Assembly (NCBI GenBank): GCA_964615375.1
Contig: CAZTOW010000026.1
Location: 62,001 to 126,000 of the forward strand
Direction of reading: 5' to 3'
Origin: CAZKWG01 sp964615375
GTDB taxonomy: Bacteria; Myxococcota_A; UBA796; CAZKWG01
Length of the DNA: 64,000 bases
The notes beneath the pieces were generated by a model. That model did no database searches. It had not been told where the DNA came from and saw only the letters and a list, made by a program, of their open reading frames with translations. The position numbers and the translations under genes are program-made. This document shows, one piece after another, positions 17,873-26,178 of this stretch. Numbering within the stretch: the stretch's first letter is position 1; each line of letters starts with the position of its first letter.

Positions 17873-19660
17873 TCAGCCGGAGATCTCCGCGGCCTTGGCC
17901 TCCGCCACCGCCGCGCGCGCGGCGTCCCCCGTGCGTCGGGCCTCCTCGGCCGCCTCGCGGAGCAGCTCCACGGAGCGCGCGAGATCCTCGGGCGCGATGA
18001 TCATGCGACGGTAGTACCGGCGTCGGGCCGGGTCCATGAGCAGGCTGGCCGCCGCGTCGACGGCCGTGTTGACCTCGCGGGCGAGGGCCTGGAGCTCCGG
18101 GCTCAGCTCGCCCAGCGCGTCCGGGGAGAGCTCGCGCCGGAGCCGATCGCGGCTGCGCTCGATCTCCTGGGGGAGGCAGATCCAGCTCAGCTCGAGCACC
18201 TCGAAGGGGCCCCCGCGCGTGGCGTGCTTCTTCTTGCGCTCCAGTAGCGCGGCGACCCGCTGCAGCCGGTCCTCGCGCGCCTCCTTGGAGATCTGGGTGA
18301 GCAGGCCGAGCTCGGAGAGCGCCCAGACCAGGGCGGCGCCGACCTCGAAGGGCGCGTCACCCTTCTCCACGATCGCCTGGACGCTGGCCTCCCCCACCCG
18401 CAGGGCGTCCAGCACGCTCGCCTCCTCGCGGCTGTAGCGGAGCTCCCGCAGGGCGAGCACGGCCTCGGGGGAGAGGGTGAGCGTGAGCGGGAGGAGCTTC
18501 TTGAGCGCGGCCCGGAGCTGCGCGGACTGAAGGCGCCGGGCCTGGTTCACGAAGGCGCGCAGCAGCACCGCCGCCACCGGCACGGGCGGCGTCTCGAAGC
18601 TCGCGGGGAGCTGCGGGAGCGCGAAGAAGGCCCAGGTCCCCCCCTTCTCCTGGAGTACGCGCATCAGCACGAACTCCGCCTGCCGTGTGAGCACCGGGCC
18701 GAGCTGCTGCGCCGGGAGCTGGCCCGCCGCCACGAGCACCTCGCCCAGGCGGCGCCCGCTGCGCTCCATCTCGACCAGGGCGGCGTCGAGCTGGGCCTGC
18801 TGGAGCTGACCGCTGCGAACCAGCAGGGCCCCCAGCAGCTCGTCCTCCGCCGGAGGCTCGGCCCGCCAGGCCACGGGCCCACCCGCGCGCCAGTAGCCGA
18901 GCCGGAGCCGCCCGTCAGGGGTCTCGATCACCAGCACGCCCTGCTCGCGCCCGAGGGCCAGCCCGATGAGCGCGCGGCGCAGGCTCCCGTCCCCCATGCT
19001 CCCCCGGCTCGCGGACTGGAGCCGGCTCGTGTCCACCCAGGGGATCCCGCGGACCCGCAGTGCCTCGGAGCGGAGCGCGGAGAGCTCGTCATCGACGATC
19101 TCGTCCTCGACGATCTCGTCCTCGACGATCTCGTCCTCGACGGTGGTAGTGGCCGCGGAGCGCTCCTCCGTCCCGGCGTCATCCGGTGGGAGCTCCCCAG
19201 CAGGCGCGAGCTCCGCCGTCTGCTCCTCCTCGCCCCCCTCGTCTTCGACCCCCTCGTCCTCGACTACCTCGTCCCCGACGATGTCCTCCTCGACGACCTC
19301 GTCCTCGATCACCTCCGCGACCGGGGCGGAGTCCTGGAGGCGACCGGTGCTCACCAGGAATCCCCTCACCTCCTCGATGATCTCGAAGACCCGCTTGAAG
19401 CCTGCGTCCACCGAGGCCGGGATCTCGGGCAGGCGCAGCGCCATCGACCCGTCCGGCAGGCGCGCCACCACCTGCGCCAGCACCGGCCCTACCCGCCCCA
19501 CCAGGGGGAGCGCCAGGTCGAGCTTGATCTCCGGCGCCAGCTCGCCGCTCGCCTGGTCCGCCGGGAGCAGCAGCACCCCCTTGGAGAGCGTGCTCTCATA
19601 CTCGGCCACGAAGCTGGCCAGATCGGGGTAGCGTCGCGTGGCCTGCCGGGCTGGGGGCAT
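17873..19660 (-). CDS. PilZ-like/DUF4388 protein with degenerate J-like C-terminal domain
   Basis: A 595-residue protein. Residues 1-100 resemble the PilZ-like paralogous domain of myxobacteria (RRYPDLASFVAEYESTLSKG), close to the one at the end of the Hsp70 fusion at 22903. Residues about 115-190 are an acidic linker with VEDEI repeats. The middle (about 200-470) has the DUF4388 layout (SLRRALIGLALGREQGVLV, LGALLVRSGQLQQAQLDAAL). The end, from about residue 483, has J-domain spacing: FEVLELS, EIERSRDRLRREL, then SPD where HPD is expected, and LLMDPARRRYYRR. DUF4388 proteins are often tied to signalling and motility, but no partner lies in an operon here. The J-like assignment is inference from motif spacing. 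Confidence 0.65.
   Translation of the reverse strand: MPPARQATRRYPDLASFVAEYESTLSKGVLLLPADQASGELAPEIKLDLALPLVGRVGPVLAQVVARLPDGSMALRLPEIPASVDAGFKRVFEIIEEVRGFLVSTGRLQDSAPVAEVIEDEVVEEDIVGDEVVEDEGVEDEGGEEEQTAELAPAGELPPDDAGTEERSAATTTVEDEIVEDEIVEDEIVDDELSALRSEALRVRGIPWVDTSRLQSASRGSMGDGSLRRALIGLALGREQGVLVIETPDGRLRLGYWRAGGPVAWRAEPPAEDELLGALLVRSGQLQQAQLDAALVEMERSGRRLGEVLVAAGQLPAQQLGPVLTRQAEFVLMRVLQEKGGTWAFFALPQLPASFETPPVPVAAVLLRAFVNQARRLQSAQLRAALKKLLPLTLTLSPEAVLALRELRYSREEASVLDALRVGEASVQAIVEKGDAPFEVGAALVWALSELGLLTQISKEAREDRLQRVAALLERKKKHATRGGPFEVLELSWICLPQEIERSRDRLRRELSPDALGELSPELQALAREVNTAVDAAASLLMDPARRRYYRRMIIAPEDLARSVELLREAAEEARRTGDAARAAVAEAKAAEISG
19091..19135 (-). repeat. Three tandem 15-bp repeats inside the DUF4388 gene
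   Basis: Three in-frame copies of CTCGACGATCTCGTC (the first with one mismatch) encode the acidic VEDEI repeats of the linker. The unit number is likely to vary by slippage between strains. Confidence 0.85.
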
Positions 19661-19672
19661 GGGCGGGGGACC

Positions 19673-20707
19673 TCAGGTAGGTTCGAGAGCGCCTCCCAGG
19701 AGCCCCTGGCGCCTCGCCCACTCCTCGACCGGGATCTTACCGGAGCCGTCCGGGGGATCGATCACGTATCGGGGCAGCGCGATCCCGCTGAGCCGCGCGC
19801 GGAGCCCCGCGTAGAGGCGGAGCCCCCGTTCCACCGGGACGCGGAACTCCGCGTTGCCCGGCGCCGCGTCGGTGTGGTGAAGGTAGTAGGGGTGTACCCG
19901 ACAGGCCACCAGATCCTGGCACAGCGCCGCGAGCGTGTCGACGTCGTCGTTGACCCCGGCCAGCAGCACGCTCTGGTTCAACACCGGCAAACCGGCGTCC
20001 ACCAGCCGCCCCAGCGCGGCCCGCACCTCGGCGGAGAGCTCGCGCGGGTGGTTGGCGTGGACCAGCACCCACACCGGCGCGCGCGCGCGCAGCCCCTCCA
20101 CCAGCGCGCCCGTGACCCGCTGCGGCGCCGTGATCGGCGCCCGCGTGTGGACCCGCACCACGGGGATCACGTCGCGCACCGCGTCGATGATCCCGAAGAG
20201 CCGCTGGTCGCTGAGCGCCAGCGGGTCACCGCCCGAGAGGATGAGCTCCCGCGCCCCGCTGGACCGCACGTAGTTCAGCGCGCGCGCCAGCTCGTCCGGG
20301 CTCGGATCCTCCGGCCCATCGTTGTCTCTACGGAAACAATATCGACAGTACAGGTGACATCGTCGCGTGGTGAGCAACAACACCCGATCCGCATGCTTAC
20401 GGACCACCCAGGGGACCGGGCTCCGCCTCCCCTCCCCCACCGGATCGGGCTGGTCCTCGGGATCCGAGACCAGCTCCGCGGGCCGCGGGAAGGCCTGCAG
20501 CCCCAGGGGGTCGTCGACCGCGTGAACGCGCTCCGCCCAGCTCCGCGTGACGCGGACCGGAAACAGCGCGTCCGCCTCGCCCCAGACCTCAGGATCCAGC
20601 TCTGGAAAGCGCTGAAGCGCCTCCAGCCGCCCCAGCACCGGCCCCCGAGAAGGCTGCACCTCCTCGGTGGTCACCGGCGCATCAGCGGGATAGCAGCGTG
20701 CGTCCAT
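19673..20707 (-). CDS. epmB: EF-P (R)-beta-lysylation protein EpmB, lysine 2,3-aminomutase-like radical SAM enzyme
   Basis: A 344-residue radical SAM enzyme. The cluster motif CHLYCRYC has cysteines 117, 121 and 124; then come RRD and the lysine-aminomutase block ELILSGGDPLALSD, with HTRAPITAPQRVT and YYLHHTDAAPG typical of PLP- and lysine-binding segments. It converts L-alpha-lysine to (R)-beta-lysine for attachment to EF-P. The gene is divergent from efp, with 18 bases between the two starts, and epmA follows efp, so the three modification genes lie together. ATG 20707 is chosen by a GGGAGG twelve bases upstream; a GTG at 20674 is the alternative. Confidence 0.93.
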   Translation of the reverse strand: MDARCYPADAPVTTEEVQPSRGPVLGRLEALQRFPELDPEVWGEADALFPVRVTRSWAERVHAVDDPLGLQAFPRPAELVSDPEDQPDPVGEGRRSPVPWVVRKHADRVLLLTTRRCHLYCRYCFRRDNDGPEDPSPDELARALNYVRSSGARELILSGGDPLALSDQRLFGIIDAVRDVIPVVRVHTRAPITAPQRVTGALVEGLRARAPVWVLVHANHPRELSAEVRAALGRLVDAGLPVLNQSVLLAGVNDDVDTLAALCQDLVACRVHPYYLHHTDAAPGNAEFRVPVERGLRLYAGLRARLSGIALPRYVIDPPDGSGKIPVEEWARRQGLLGGALEPT

Positions 20708-20713
20708 TTCTTC

Positions 20714-20726
20714 TGGGAGCCTCCCA
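20714..20726. promoter_or_regulatory. Symmetric ribosome-site palindrome between epmB and efp
   Basis: TGGGAG-C-CTCCCA reads nearly the same on both strands, so it gives a GGGAG/GGGAGG ribosome site to efp on the plus strand and epmB on the minus strand. The whole intergenic space is only 18 bases, so each promoter must lie inside the other gene. Confidence 0.5.
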
Positions 20727-21298
20727 TGGCAGTCTACGAGACCTCGGATTTCCGCAACGGCCTCAAGGTCGAGATCGACGGCAATCCTTACGAGATGGTT
20801 TACTTCCAGTTCGTGAAGCCGGGCAAGGGCACGGCGTTTACGCGCACGAAGTTGAAGAACATGATCAGCGGGTCGGTCATCGAGCGTACCTACCGCACCG
20901 GCGAGACGCTGCAAGCGGCGGACATCGAAGAAGTCCCCGCGCAGTACCTCTACTCGGACGATGAGTTCTACCACTTCATGCAGCCGGAGAGCTTCGAGCA
21001 GTTCGCGGTCGAGGCCGCCAAGGTGGAGGAGGTCAAGGGCTTCCTCACCGAGAACCTCGACGTGACCGTCACCTTCTTCAAGGGCAAGGCGGTCAGCGTG
21101 AACCTCCCGTTCTTCATCGAGTCCGAGATCGTCTACTGCGAGCCGGGCGCGCGCGGGAACACGGCGACGGGCGTGACCAAGCCCGCGACGCTGGCCACCG
21201 GCGCCATCGTGGGCGTGCCGCTGTTCATCGAGCAGGGCGAGGTGATCCGCGTGGACACCCGCACCGGCGAGTACGTCTCCCGCGTCAACAAGGCTTGA
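20726..21298 (+). CDS. efp: Translation elongation factor P
   Basis: A 190-residue three-domain EF-P. The modification loop reads FVKPGKGTAF with lysine at position 34, exactly where (R)-beta-lysine is added in the EpmAB system. The C-terminal EF-P signature GARGNTATG...KPATLATGAIVGVPLFIEQGE is complete. EF-P relieves ribosome stalling at polyproline. ATG 20726 follows GGGAG. Its stop overlaps the TTG start of epmA. Confidence 0.97.
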   Translation: MAVYETSDFRNGLKVEIDGNPYEMVYFQFVKPGKGTAFTRTKLKNMISGSVIERTYRTGETLQAADIEEVPAQYLYSDDEFYHFMQPESFEQFAVEAAKVEEVKGFLTENLDVTVTFFKGKAVSVNLPFFIESEIVYCEPGARGNTATGVTKPATLATGAIVGVPLFIEQGEVIRVDTRTGEYVSRVNKA

Positions 21299-22116
21299 GC
21301 TTCGCCCTCGATCCTGAGCGCCTGCGCGCGCGCGCCGCCATCCTGCGCGCGATGCGCGGGTGGTTCGACGAGCACGGCTACCTCGAGGTCCACACCCCCG
21401 CGCTGGTGCCCAGCCCGGCCCTGGAGGAGAACCTCGAGGCCGTCCGCGTGGGGGAGCTCTTCCTGCACACCAGCCCCGAGTTCGCGATGAAGCGCGTGCT
21501 CGCCGCCGGGCTGTGCCGCGTCTATCAGATGGGCCCGTGCTTCCGCGAGGAGGAGGCGGGCGCCCACCACACCCGCGAGTTCACCCTGCTGGAGTGGTAC
21601 CGGGCCGGGGCGGGCCCTCAGGACCTCATGGACGAGGTGGAGGAGCTCATCGGCCGCGCCGCCCAGGCCCTCGGCCAGGAGCCACCCCGCTTCGCCCGCC
21701 GCGCCGTCTCCTCGCTGCTCGTCGACAGCGGCGACCCCGACGCCTGGTTCCACGCCTGGGTGGACCGGGTCGAGCCCACCCTGCGCGAGCCCACCATCGT
21801 CCACGGTTACCCCGCATGGCAGGCCGCGCTGGCCCGCCTCCGCGGGGACGTGGCCGAACGCTTCGAGGTCTACCTGCGCGGGCTCGAGCTGGCCAACGCC
21901 TTCCACGAGGAGCTGGACCCCGACGTCCTCCGCGCGCGCTGGGAGCGCTCGGCCCAGAGCCGCCGGGCCCGCGGCCGGGAGCCCCACCCGCTCGACGAGC
22001 GCCTGCTGGACGCCGTCGCGCGCATGCCGCGCTGCAGCGGGATCGCGCTCGGGGTGGATCGCCTCGTCATGGCGCTCACGGGCGCCGTCCACATCCGACA
22101 GGTGCAGGCGGGTTAA
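21295..22116 (+). CDS. epmA: EF-P--lysine ligase EpmA (GenX/PoxA)
   Basis: A 273-residue class II lysyl-tRNA-synthetase-like protein without the anticodon domain. Motif 2 is FREEEAGAHHTREFTLLEWYR and motif 3 is GIALGVDRLVMAL; NAFHEELDP supplies the family's substrate-side residues. Translation starts at TTG 21295, overlapping the efp stop (TTGA). It is somewhat shorter than the ~325-residue E. coli enzyme, mainly in the middle. It attaches beta-lysine to Lys34 of EF-P. Together with epmB and efp it forms the complete system apart from the enterobacterial hydroxylase EpmC. Confidence 0.93.
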   Translation: MSFALDPERLRARAAILRAMRGWFDEHGYLEVHTPALVPSPALEENLEAVRVGELFLHTSPEFAMKRVLAAGLCRVYQMGPCFREEEAGAHHTREFTLLEWYRAGAGPQDLMDEVEELIGRAAQALGQEPPRFARRAVSSLLVDSGDPDAWFHAWVDRVEPTLREPTIVHGYPAWQAALARLRGDVAERFEVYLRGLELANAFHEELDPDVLRARWERSAQSRRARGREPHPLDERLLDAVARMPRCSGIALGVDRLVMALTGAVHIRQVQAG

Positions 22117-22137
22117 GCGGCCGCCCGGAGGTGTCTC

Positions 22138-22878
22138 ATGGAGTCGGGCCACATGGAGCTGAGCGGCAAGGTCGCCATCGTCACGGGGGCGGGGCGCGGC
22201 ATCGGGGCCTCGATCGCCGGAGAGCTGGGGCGGGCGGGCGCGCGCGTCATCGTCAACTACAACCGGAGCGCGGAGGCGGCCAGCGCCCTCGCCGCGGAGA
22301 TCGGCGGCGTGGCGGTGCAGGCCGACGTGTCCACGAAGGAGGGCTGCGACGCCCTCATCGCCGCGGCCGAGGGGCTGGGCAGCCTGGACATCCTGGTGAA
22401 CAACGCCGGGATCACGCGCGACATGCTCATGCTGCGCATGACCGACGAGGAGTGGAGCGAGGTCATCGAGACCAACCTGAACGCGACCTTCCGCATGTGC
22501 CGGGCCGCGGCGGTGGTCATGCTGCGCCAGCGGCGCGGGGCCATCGTCAACGTCACGAGCGTCTCCGGGATCCGCGGCAACCCGGGCCAGGCCAATTACG
22601 GGGCGAGCAAGGCGGCCATCGCCGCCATGAGCCGCTCCCTGGCCAAGGAGCTCGGGCGCCGGAACATCCGGGTCAACTGCGTGGCGCCGGGCTTCGTGGA
22701 CACCGACATGGTGCGCGCGATGGACTCCAAGCTCGTGGACCAGATCAAGGAGCTCGTCCCCCTCCGCCGCCTCGGCCGCCCCGAGGAGATCGCGCGGGTC
22801 GTGCGCTTCCTGGTGAGCGACGCCGCCTCCTTCGTGACCGGCCAGGAGTGGGTGGTCGACGGCGGGATGACGGGCTGA
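22138..22878 (+). CDS. fabG: 3-oxoacyl-ACP reductase FabG (SDR family)
   Basis: A 246-residue classical short-chain dehydrogenase. The cofactor motif is TGAGRGIG, followed by NNAG, catalytic Ser (NVTSVSG) and YGASK with Tyr and Lys, then PGFVDTDM and the end VVDGGMTG. The PLRRLGRPEEIARVVRFLVSD segment is strongly FabG-like. A GGAGG sits seven bases before ATG 22138; an internal ATG five codons in is an alternative. No other fatty-acid genes are adjacent, so a different oxo-acyl substrate is possible. Confidence 0.88.
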   Translation: MESGHMELSGKVAIVTGAGRGIGASIAGELGRAGARVIVNYNRSAEAASALAAEIGGVAVQADVSTKEGCDALIAAAEGLGSLDILVNNAGITRDMLMLRMTDEEWSEVIETNLNATFRMCRAAAVVMLRQRRGAIVNVTSVSGIRGNPGQANYGASKAAIAAMSRSLAKELGRRNIRVNCVAPGFVDTDMVRAMDSKLVDQIKELVPLRRLGRPEEIARVVRFLVSDAASFVTGQEWVVDGGMTG

Positions 22879-22905
22879 GCCTGGTCGCCGGGGCGCCGGG
22901 GCTCA
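22876..22905. terminator. Inverted repeat containing both convergent stop codons
   Basis: TGAGCC (22876-22881) pairs with GGCTCA (22900-22905), and an inner CGCC/GGCG pairing adds a second stem. The outer arms include the fabG TGA and the hsp70 TGA (TCA on the plus strand). There is no T-tract, so it is only a candidate bidirectional terminator. Confidence 0.35.
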
Positions 22906-25900
22906 GACCGTGCTCTGGGCGATGAGGCGCTCGAGCGCGCTGCGCTGCGCGGGCTCCAGGCGGTACTCGATGGTCATCCCCGCCGGCTGGCCGCGCGCGG
23001 CGGCCCCCGAGAGGGCGGCCGTCACCACGCCGCTCAGCTCCAGCGCCGAGGGCAGGCCGGGGGCACGGACCTCGATGCGCACCTCGCGCCCCACGGAGAG
23101 CGGCTGCTCGGTGCGCACGAAACACCCGCCGCGCCGCAGGTTCTCGCGGTACTCGGCGATGAGCGCGTCCAGGCGGGGGTAGGCCAGCTTGAGCCGCGCG
23201 GGCTTGCGCGCCCCACCCTCGGCGGTCGGCTCAGGCGTGCGCGGCTCGGGCGTGCGCGGCTCGGGCGTGCGTGGCGCGGGCCTGGGTGGCTCGGGCGTGC
23301 GCGGCGGCGGGACGGGGGGCGCGCTCACCTTCGGGCTCACCGGGGGGCGGCGCGGCGGCGCGTGGGCCTCGTCCACGGAGAAGAGCTCGTCGGCCAGCGC
23401 GAAGAGATCGTCGAGGTCGCCTCCGCTCTCGAAGCCCTCGCCGAGCTGCTGCACGGCCTTCGCGGCGGCGCGCGCCCGATCGGCGCTGCCCTGGGAGCTG
23501 TCCGTGCTCACTGAGAAGAGCTTGTAGGCGTCGTCCTGCCCGAGCACCCGGGCGCGGGTGTCCTCCCCGACCAGATCGTGGAGGGTCACCGGAGAGGGGG
23601 CGGGGCGCGGCTCCGGCGCCGAGCGCCGGCGGCCGCTGACCGGCGCGGGCGTGGGCGGCGCCGGCGCCGGGATGACCTTGCTGCGCCCAGAGCTCGCCGA
23701 GGGCTCCTCGCGCATGCGCGGGGCCGGGGTGTCCAGGGGCATCAGGGTCGGATTGACGTCGGAGTCCTCCAAGGGTGGAGGCGGCATCCGGGGGGCGTCG
23801 CCCCGCTCGAGCGCGTGAAAGAGCCTCTCGAAGTCCTCGTCCGTCCCGGGGTCCTCGTTGATGTCGAGCCCGAAGTCCCACTTGCCCTGGGCCGCCTGCG
23901 GGTCCTGCTCCACGTTGGGCCCGCGGGTCACGGGCGCCGCCGCCACCGCGGCGTTGGTGCTGGGCGCGGACTGGTCGGGGCGCTCCCAGGACGGGCTCTC
24001 GCCGGCCAGCCCGAAGATCGCGACGGTGTTGACCGCCAGATCGGCCTCCGGCTCCTCCTCCCGGCTCTCGGTCATGGGCTCGGTCCGCGTCGTCGCCCGT
24101 CCGCCCTCCTCGACGCCCGCGGGTCGCACCTCGGGCAGGACGATGCGGCGCTTCCCGGGCGCCGAGACGCTCACGCTGTCGGTCTCGCCGGGGCCCTTCG
24201 CCCGCAGCGTCCCGACCCCGAGATCCTCGCGCACCGCCGCCGCCGCCGCGCTCGCCGTCGCCTCGGCCACCGCCTCCTCGGGCAGCGCCTCCAGCGAGCC
24301 CATGTCCAGATCCTCGGGCTCGGCCTCCGGGACCACCGCAGCGGCGGGCTTCGCGTCCGGCTCCGCCTGCTTGCGACGGGCCATGCGGCCGAAGAAGCTG
24401 GCGATCCGGCCGCCCTTGCCCTTGTCCGCGCTCGCCGGACCGGCCGCCGCCGCGCCGGGCTCTCCGGGGGCGGGGGCCGGGGCGCTCGCCGAGGACGGGA
24501 TGGCGCCCTTGTGGACGTCCCCGTCCAGCTCGAAGCCCACCCCGCCCTTGGCGCCGACCACCTCGGCGTAGTTGCGCACGGTGATGCGCTTGCGCTCGCC
24601 CGTGCTGGGGTCCACCGCCATGACGTGGAGCATGCCGTTCGTGTCGATGCGGAAGGTGACGTCCACCTTCGTCTGCATGCGCGGGGCCGGCGTGAGCCCG
24701 GTCATGATGAACTCGCCCAGGAACTCGTCCTCGGCGCTCTGGCGGCTGTAGCCCTGGCGGACGGTGATGCGCACCGTCTCCTGGTTGTCCTGCACGGTGG
24801 CGAAGGAGCGGGTCTGCGAGGTGGGGACCTGGCTGTTGCGGGCGATGATCGGCTGGAAGAGGCCGCCCACGACCTCGATGCCCAGGTCGAAGGGGGTGAC
24901 GTCCAGCAGCACCGGCGCCTTTCCGTCCCCGGCCCCCAGCGAGCTCGCGTGGACGGCGGCCCCGATGGCCACCGCCTCCTCGGGGTGGACCGTGCGGCTG
25001 GGCTCCTTCTTGAACAGCGCGCCCACCGCCTCGCGCACCCGCGGCATGCGGGTCTGGCCGCCGACGAGGATCACGTCCTCGACGTCCGAGAGCTTGAGCC
25101 CCGCCTCGCTGACGGCCGTGCGCACGATCTCCAGCGTCCGCTGGACCAGATCCTCGACCAGCGTCTCCAGCGTGAGGCGCGAGACCACCTGCTCCAGGTT
25201 GTGCTGCGGGGTCACCCGCGGGATCAGCACGGTGGTGCGGTCGGTGAACGAGAGCTCGCACTTCGCCCGCTCGGCCGCGTCCTTCAGGCGCTGCAGCGCC
25301 ATCTTGTCTTCGCGGAGATCGATCTTGTGCGTGGCCTCGAAGCTGTTGGCCAGATGATCCACCAGGCGGTGGTCCAGGTCCTCGCCGCCCAGGAAGGTGT
25401 CGCCGCGCGTGGACAGGATCTCGTAGACGCCGGCCGAGAGGCGCAGCACGGAGACGTCGAAGGTGCCGCCGCCGAGGTCGTAGATGACCAGGGTGCGCTC
25501 GATGTCCTTGCGGAAGCCGTAGGCCAGGGCGGCGGCGGTGGGCTCGTTCAGCAGGCGCTCGCAGCGCAGGCCCGCCAGGCGTGCGGCCTCGAAGGTGGCG
25601 GCGCGCTGGGCGTGGTTGAAGTAGGCGGGCACGGTGATGACCGCCTCGTCCACCTTCTCGCCCAGGGCCCGCTCGGCGATGGAGCGCGCCACCTGGAGCA
25701 CGAGCGCGCTCACCTCGACCGGCGTGAAGAACTGGTCCCCCATGCCCACCAGGCAGGTGCCATCCGGCGCGGGCTGGATGGTGAACGGCAGGCGCGAGCG
25801 GATGGCCTCGACCTCAGGGCTGTCCCAGCGGCGACCCATCAGGCGCTTGACGGCGTAGACCGTGAACTCCGGGCGGGTCAGCAGCATGGCCCGCGCCGCC

Positions 25901-26055
25901 TGGCCGACCACGAACTTGCCGTCGTCCTTCAGCGAGACGGTGGAGGGCAGCACCTTGTAGCCCTTCTCGTCCTCCAGGACGAAAGGGCGCCCGTCTTTGA
26001 GGACCGCCACCGCGGTGTTGGTGGTGCCCAGGTCAATGCCGATGGCCCTGCCCAT
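22903..26055 (-). CDS. Hsp70 (DnaK-like) chaperone fused to a PilZ-like domain
   Basis: A 1050-residue protein. Residues 1 to about 385 are an Hsp70 ATPase domain (IGIDLGTTNTAVAV, TVPAYFNHAQR, IYDLGGGTFDVSV, VGGQTRMPRV). A beta substrate-binding domain follows to about 510 (LLDVTPFDLGIEV, ITVRQG, GEFIMTGL). The usual helical lid and EEVD end are absent. Instead there is a long disordered Ala/Pro/Glu-rich region with PEPRT repeats, and a C-terminal PilZ-like domain from about residue 953 (YPRLDALIAEYRENLRRGGCFVRT). Known Myxococcus DnaK paralogs act in motility and development; a similar role is inference. Monocistronic. Confidence 0.85.
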   Translation of the reverse strand: MGRAIGIDLGTTNTAVAVLKDGRPFVLEDEKGYKVLPSTVSLKDDGKFVVGQAARAMLLTRPEFTVYAVKRLMGRRWDSPEVEAIRSRLPFTIQPAPDGTCLVGMGDQFFTPVEVSALVLQVARSIAERALGEKVDEAVITVPAYFNHAQRAATFEAARLAGLRCERLLNEPTAAALAYGFRKDIERTLVIYDLGGGTFDVSVLRLSAGVYEILSTRGDTFLGGEDLDHRLVDHLANSFEATHKIDLREDKMALQRLKDAAERAKCELSFTDRTTVLIPRVTPQHNLEQVVSRLTLETLVEDLVQRTLEIVRTAVSEAGLKLSDVEDVILVGGQTRMPRVREAVGALFKKEPSRTVHPEEAVAIGAAVHASSLGAGDGKAPVLLDVTPFDLGIEVVGGLFQPIIARNSQVPTSQTRSFATVQDNQETVRITVRQGYSRQSAEDEFLGEFIMTGLTPAPRMQTKVDVTFRIDTNGMLHVMAVDPSTGERKRITVRNYAEVVGAKGGVGFELDGDVHKGAIPSSASAPAPAPGEPGAAAAGPASADKGKGGRIASFFGRMARRKQAEPDAKPAAAVVPEAEPEDLDMGSLEALPEEAVAEATASAAAAAVREDLGVGTLRAKGPGETDSVSVSAPGKRRIVLPEVRPAGVEEGGRATTRTEPMTESREEEPEADLAVNTVAIFGLAGESPSWERPDQSAPSTNAAVAAAPVTRGPNVEQDPQAAQGKWDFGLDINEDPGTDEDFERLFHALERGDAPRMPPPPLEDSDVNPTLMPLDTPAPRMREEPSASSGRSKVIPAPAPPTPAPVSGRRRSAPEPRPAPSPVTLHDLVGEDTRARVLGQDDAYKLFSVSTDSSQGSADRARAAAKAVQQLGEGFESGGDLDDLFALADELFSVDEAHAPPRRPPVSPKVSAPPVPPPRTPEPPRPAPRTPEPRTPEPRTPEPTAEGGARKPARLKLAYPRLDALIAEYRENLRRGGCFVRTEQPLSVGREVRIEVRAPGLPSALELSGVVTAALSGAAARGQPAGMTIEYRLEPAQRSALERLIAQSTV

Positions 26056-26127
26056 GCCTTCCTCTGCCGTTGGGGCATGATAGCAGCGGGGGCCGACGGC
26101 TGCTCAGGCTGAACACTCTTCCCGGTA

Positions 26128-26176
26128 GTCGGCCGAGACTGGGCCCGCGGCGCGCGGCCGACCCGCGGCGCGCGGG
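26128..26176 (-). terminator. Structured GC-rich spacer after purF, candidate terminator
   Basis: An 8-bp inverted repeat GTCGGCCG/CGGCCGAC (26128-26135 and 26155-26162) encloses one of two identical 14-base direct repeats CCCGCGGCGCGCGG (26144-26157 and 26162-26175). Each repeat can itself fold as CCGCG-GCG-CGCGG. It lies between the purF stop and the hsp70 start, both minus strand. No T-tract is present. Confidence 0.4.
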
Positions 26177-26178
26177 GC

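Noticed and set aside
23233..23300. Short tandem repeats as a possible CRISPR or recombination repeat
   Set aside because: They are in-frame and encode PEPRT linker repeats of the Hsp70 fusion; there are no spacers.
23578..26112. Long plus-strand open frame opposite the hsp70 gene
   Set aside because: Antisense shadow of a gene with clear Hsp70 motifs; no motif of its own.
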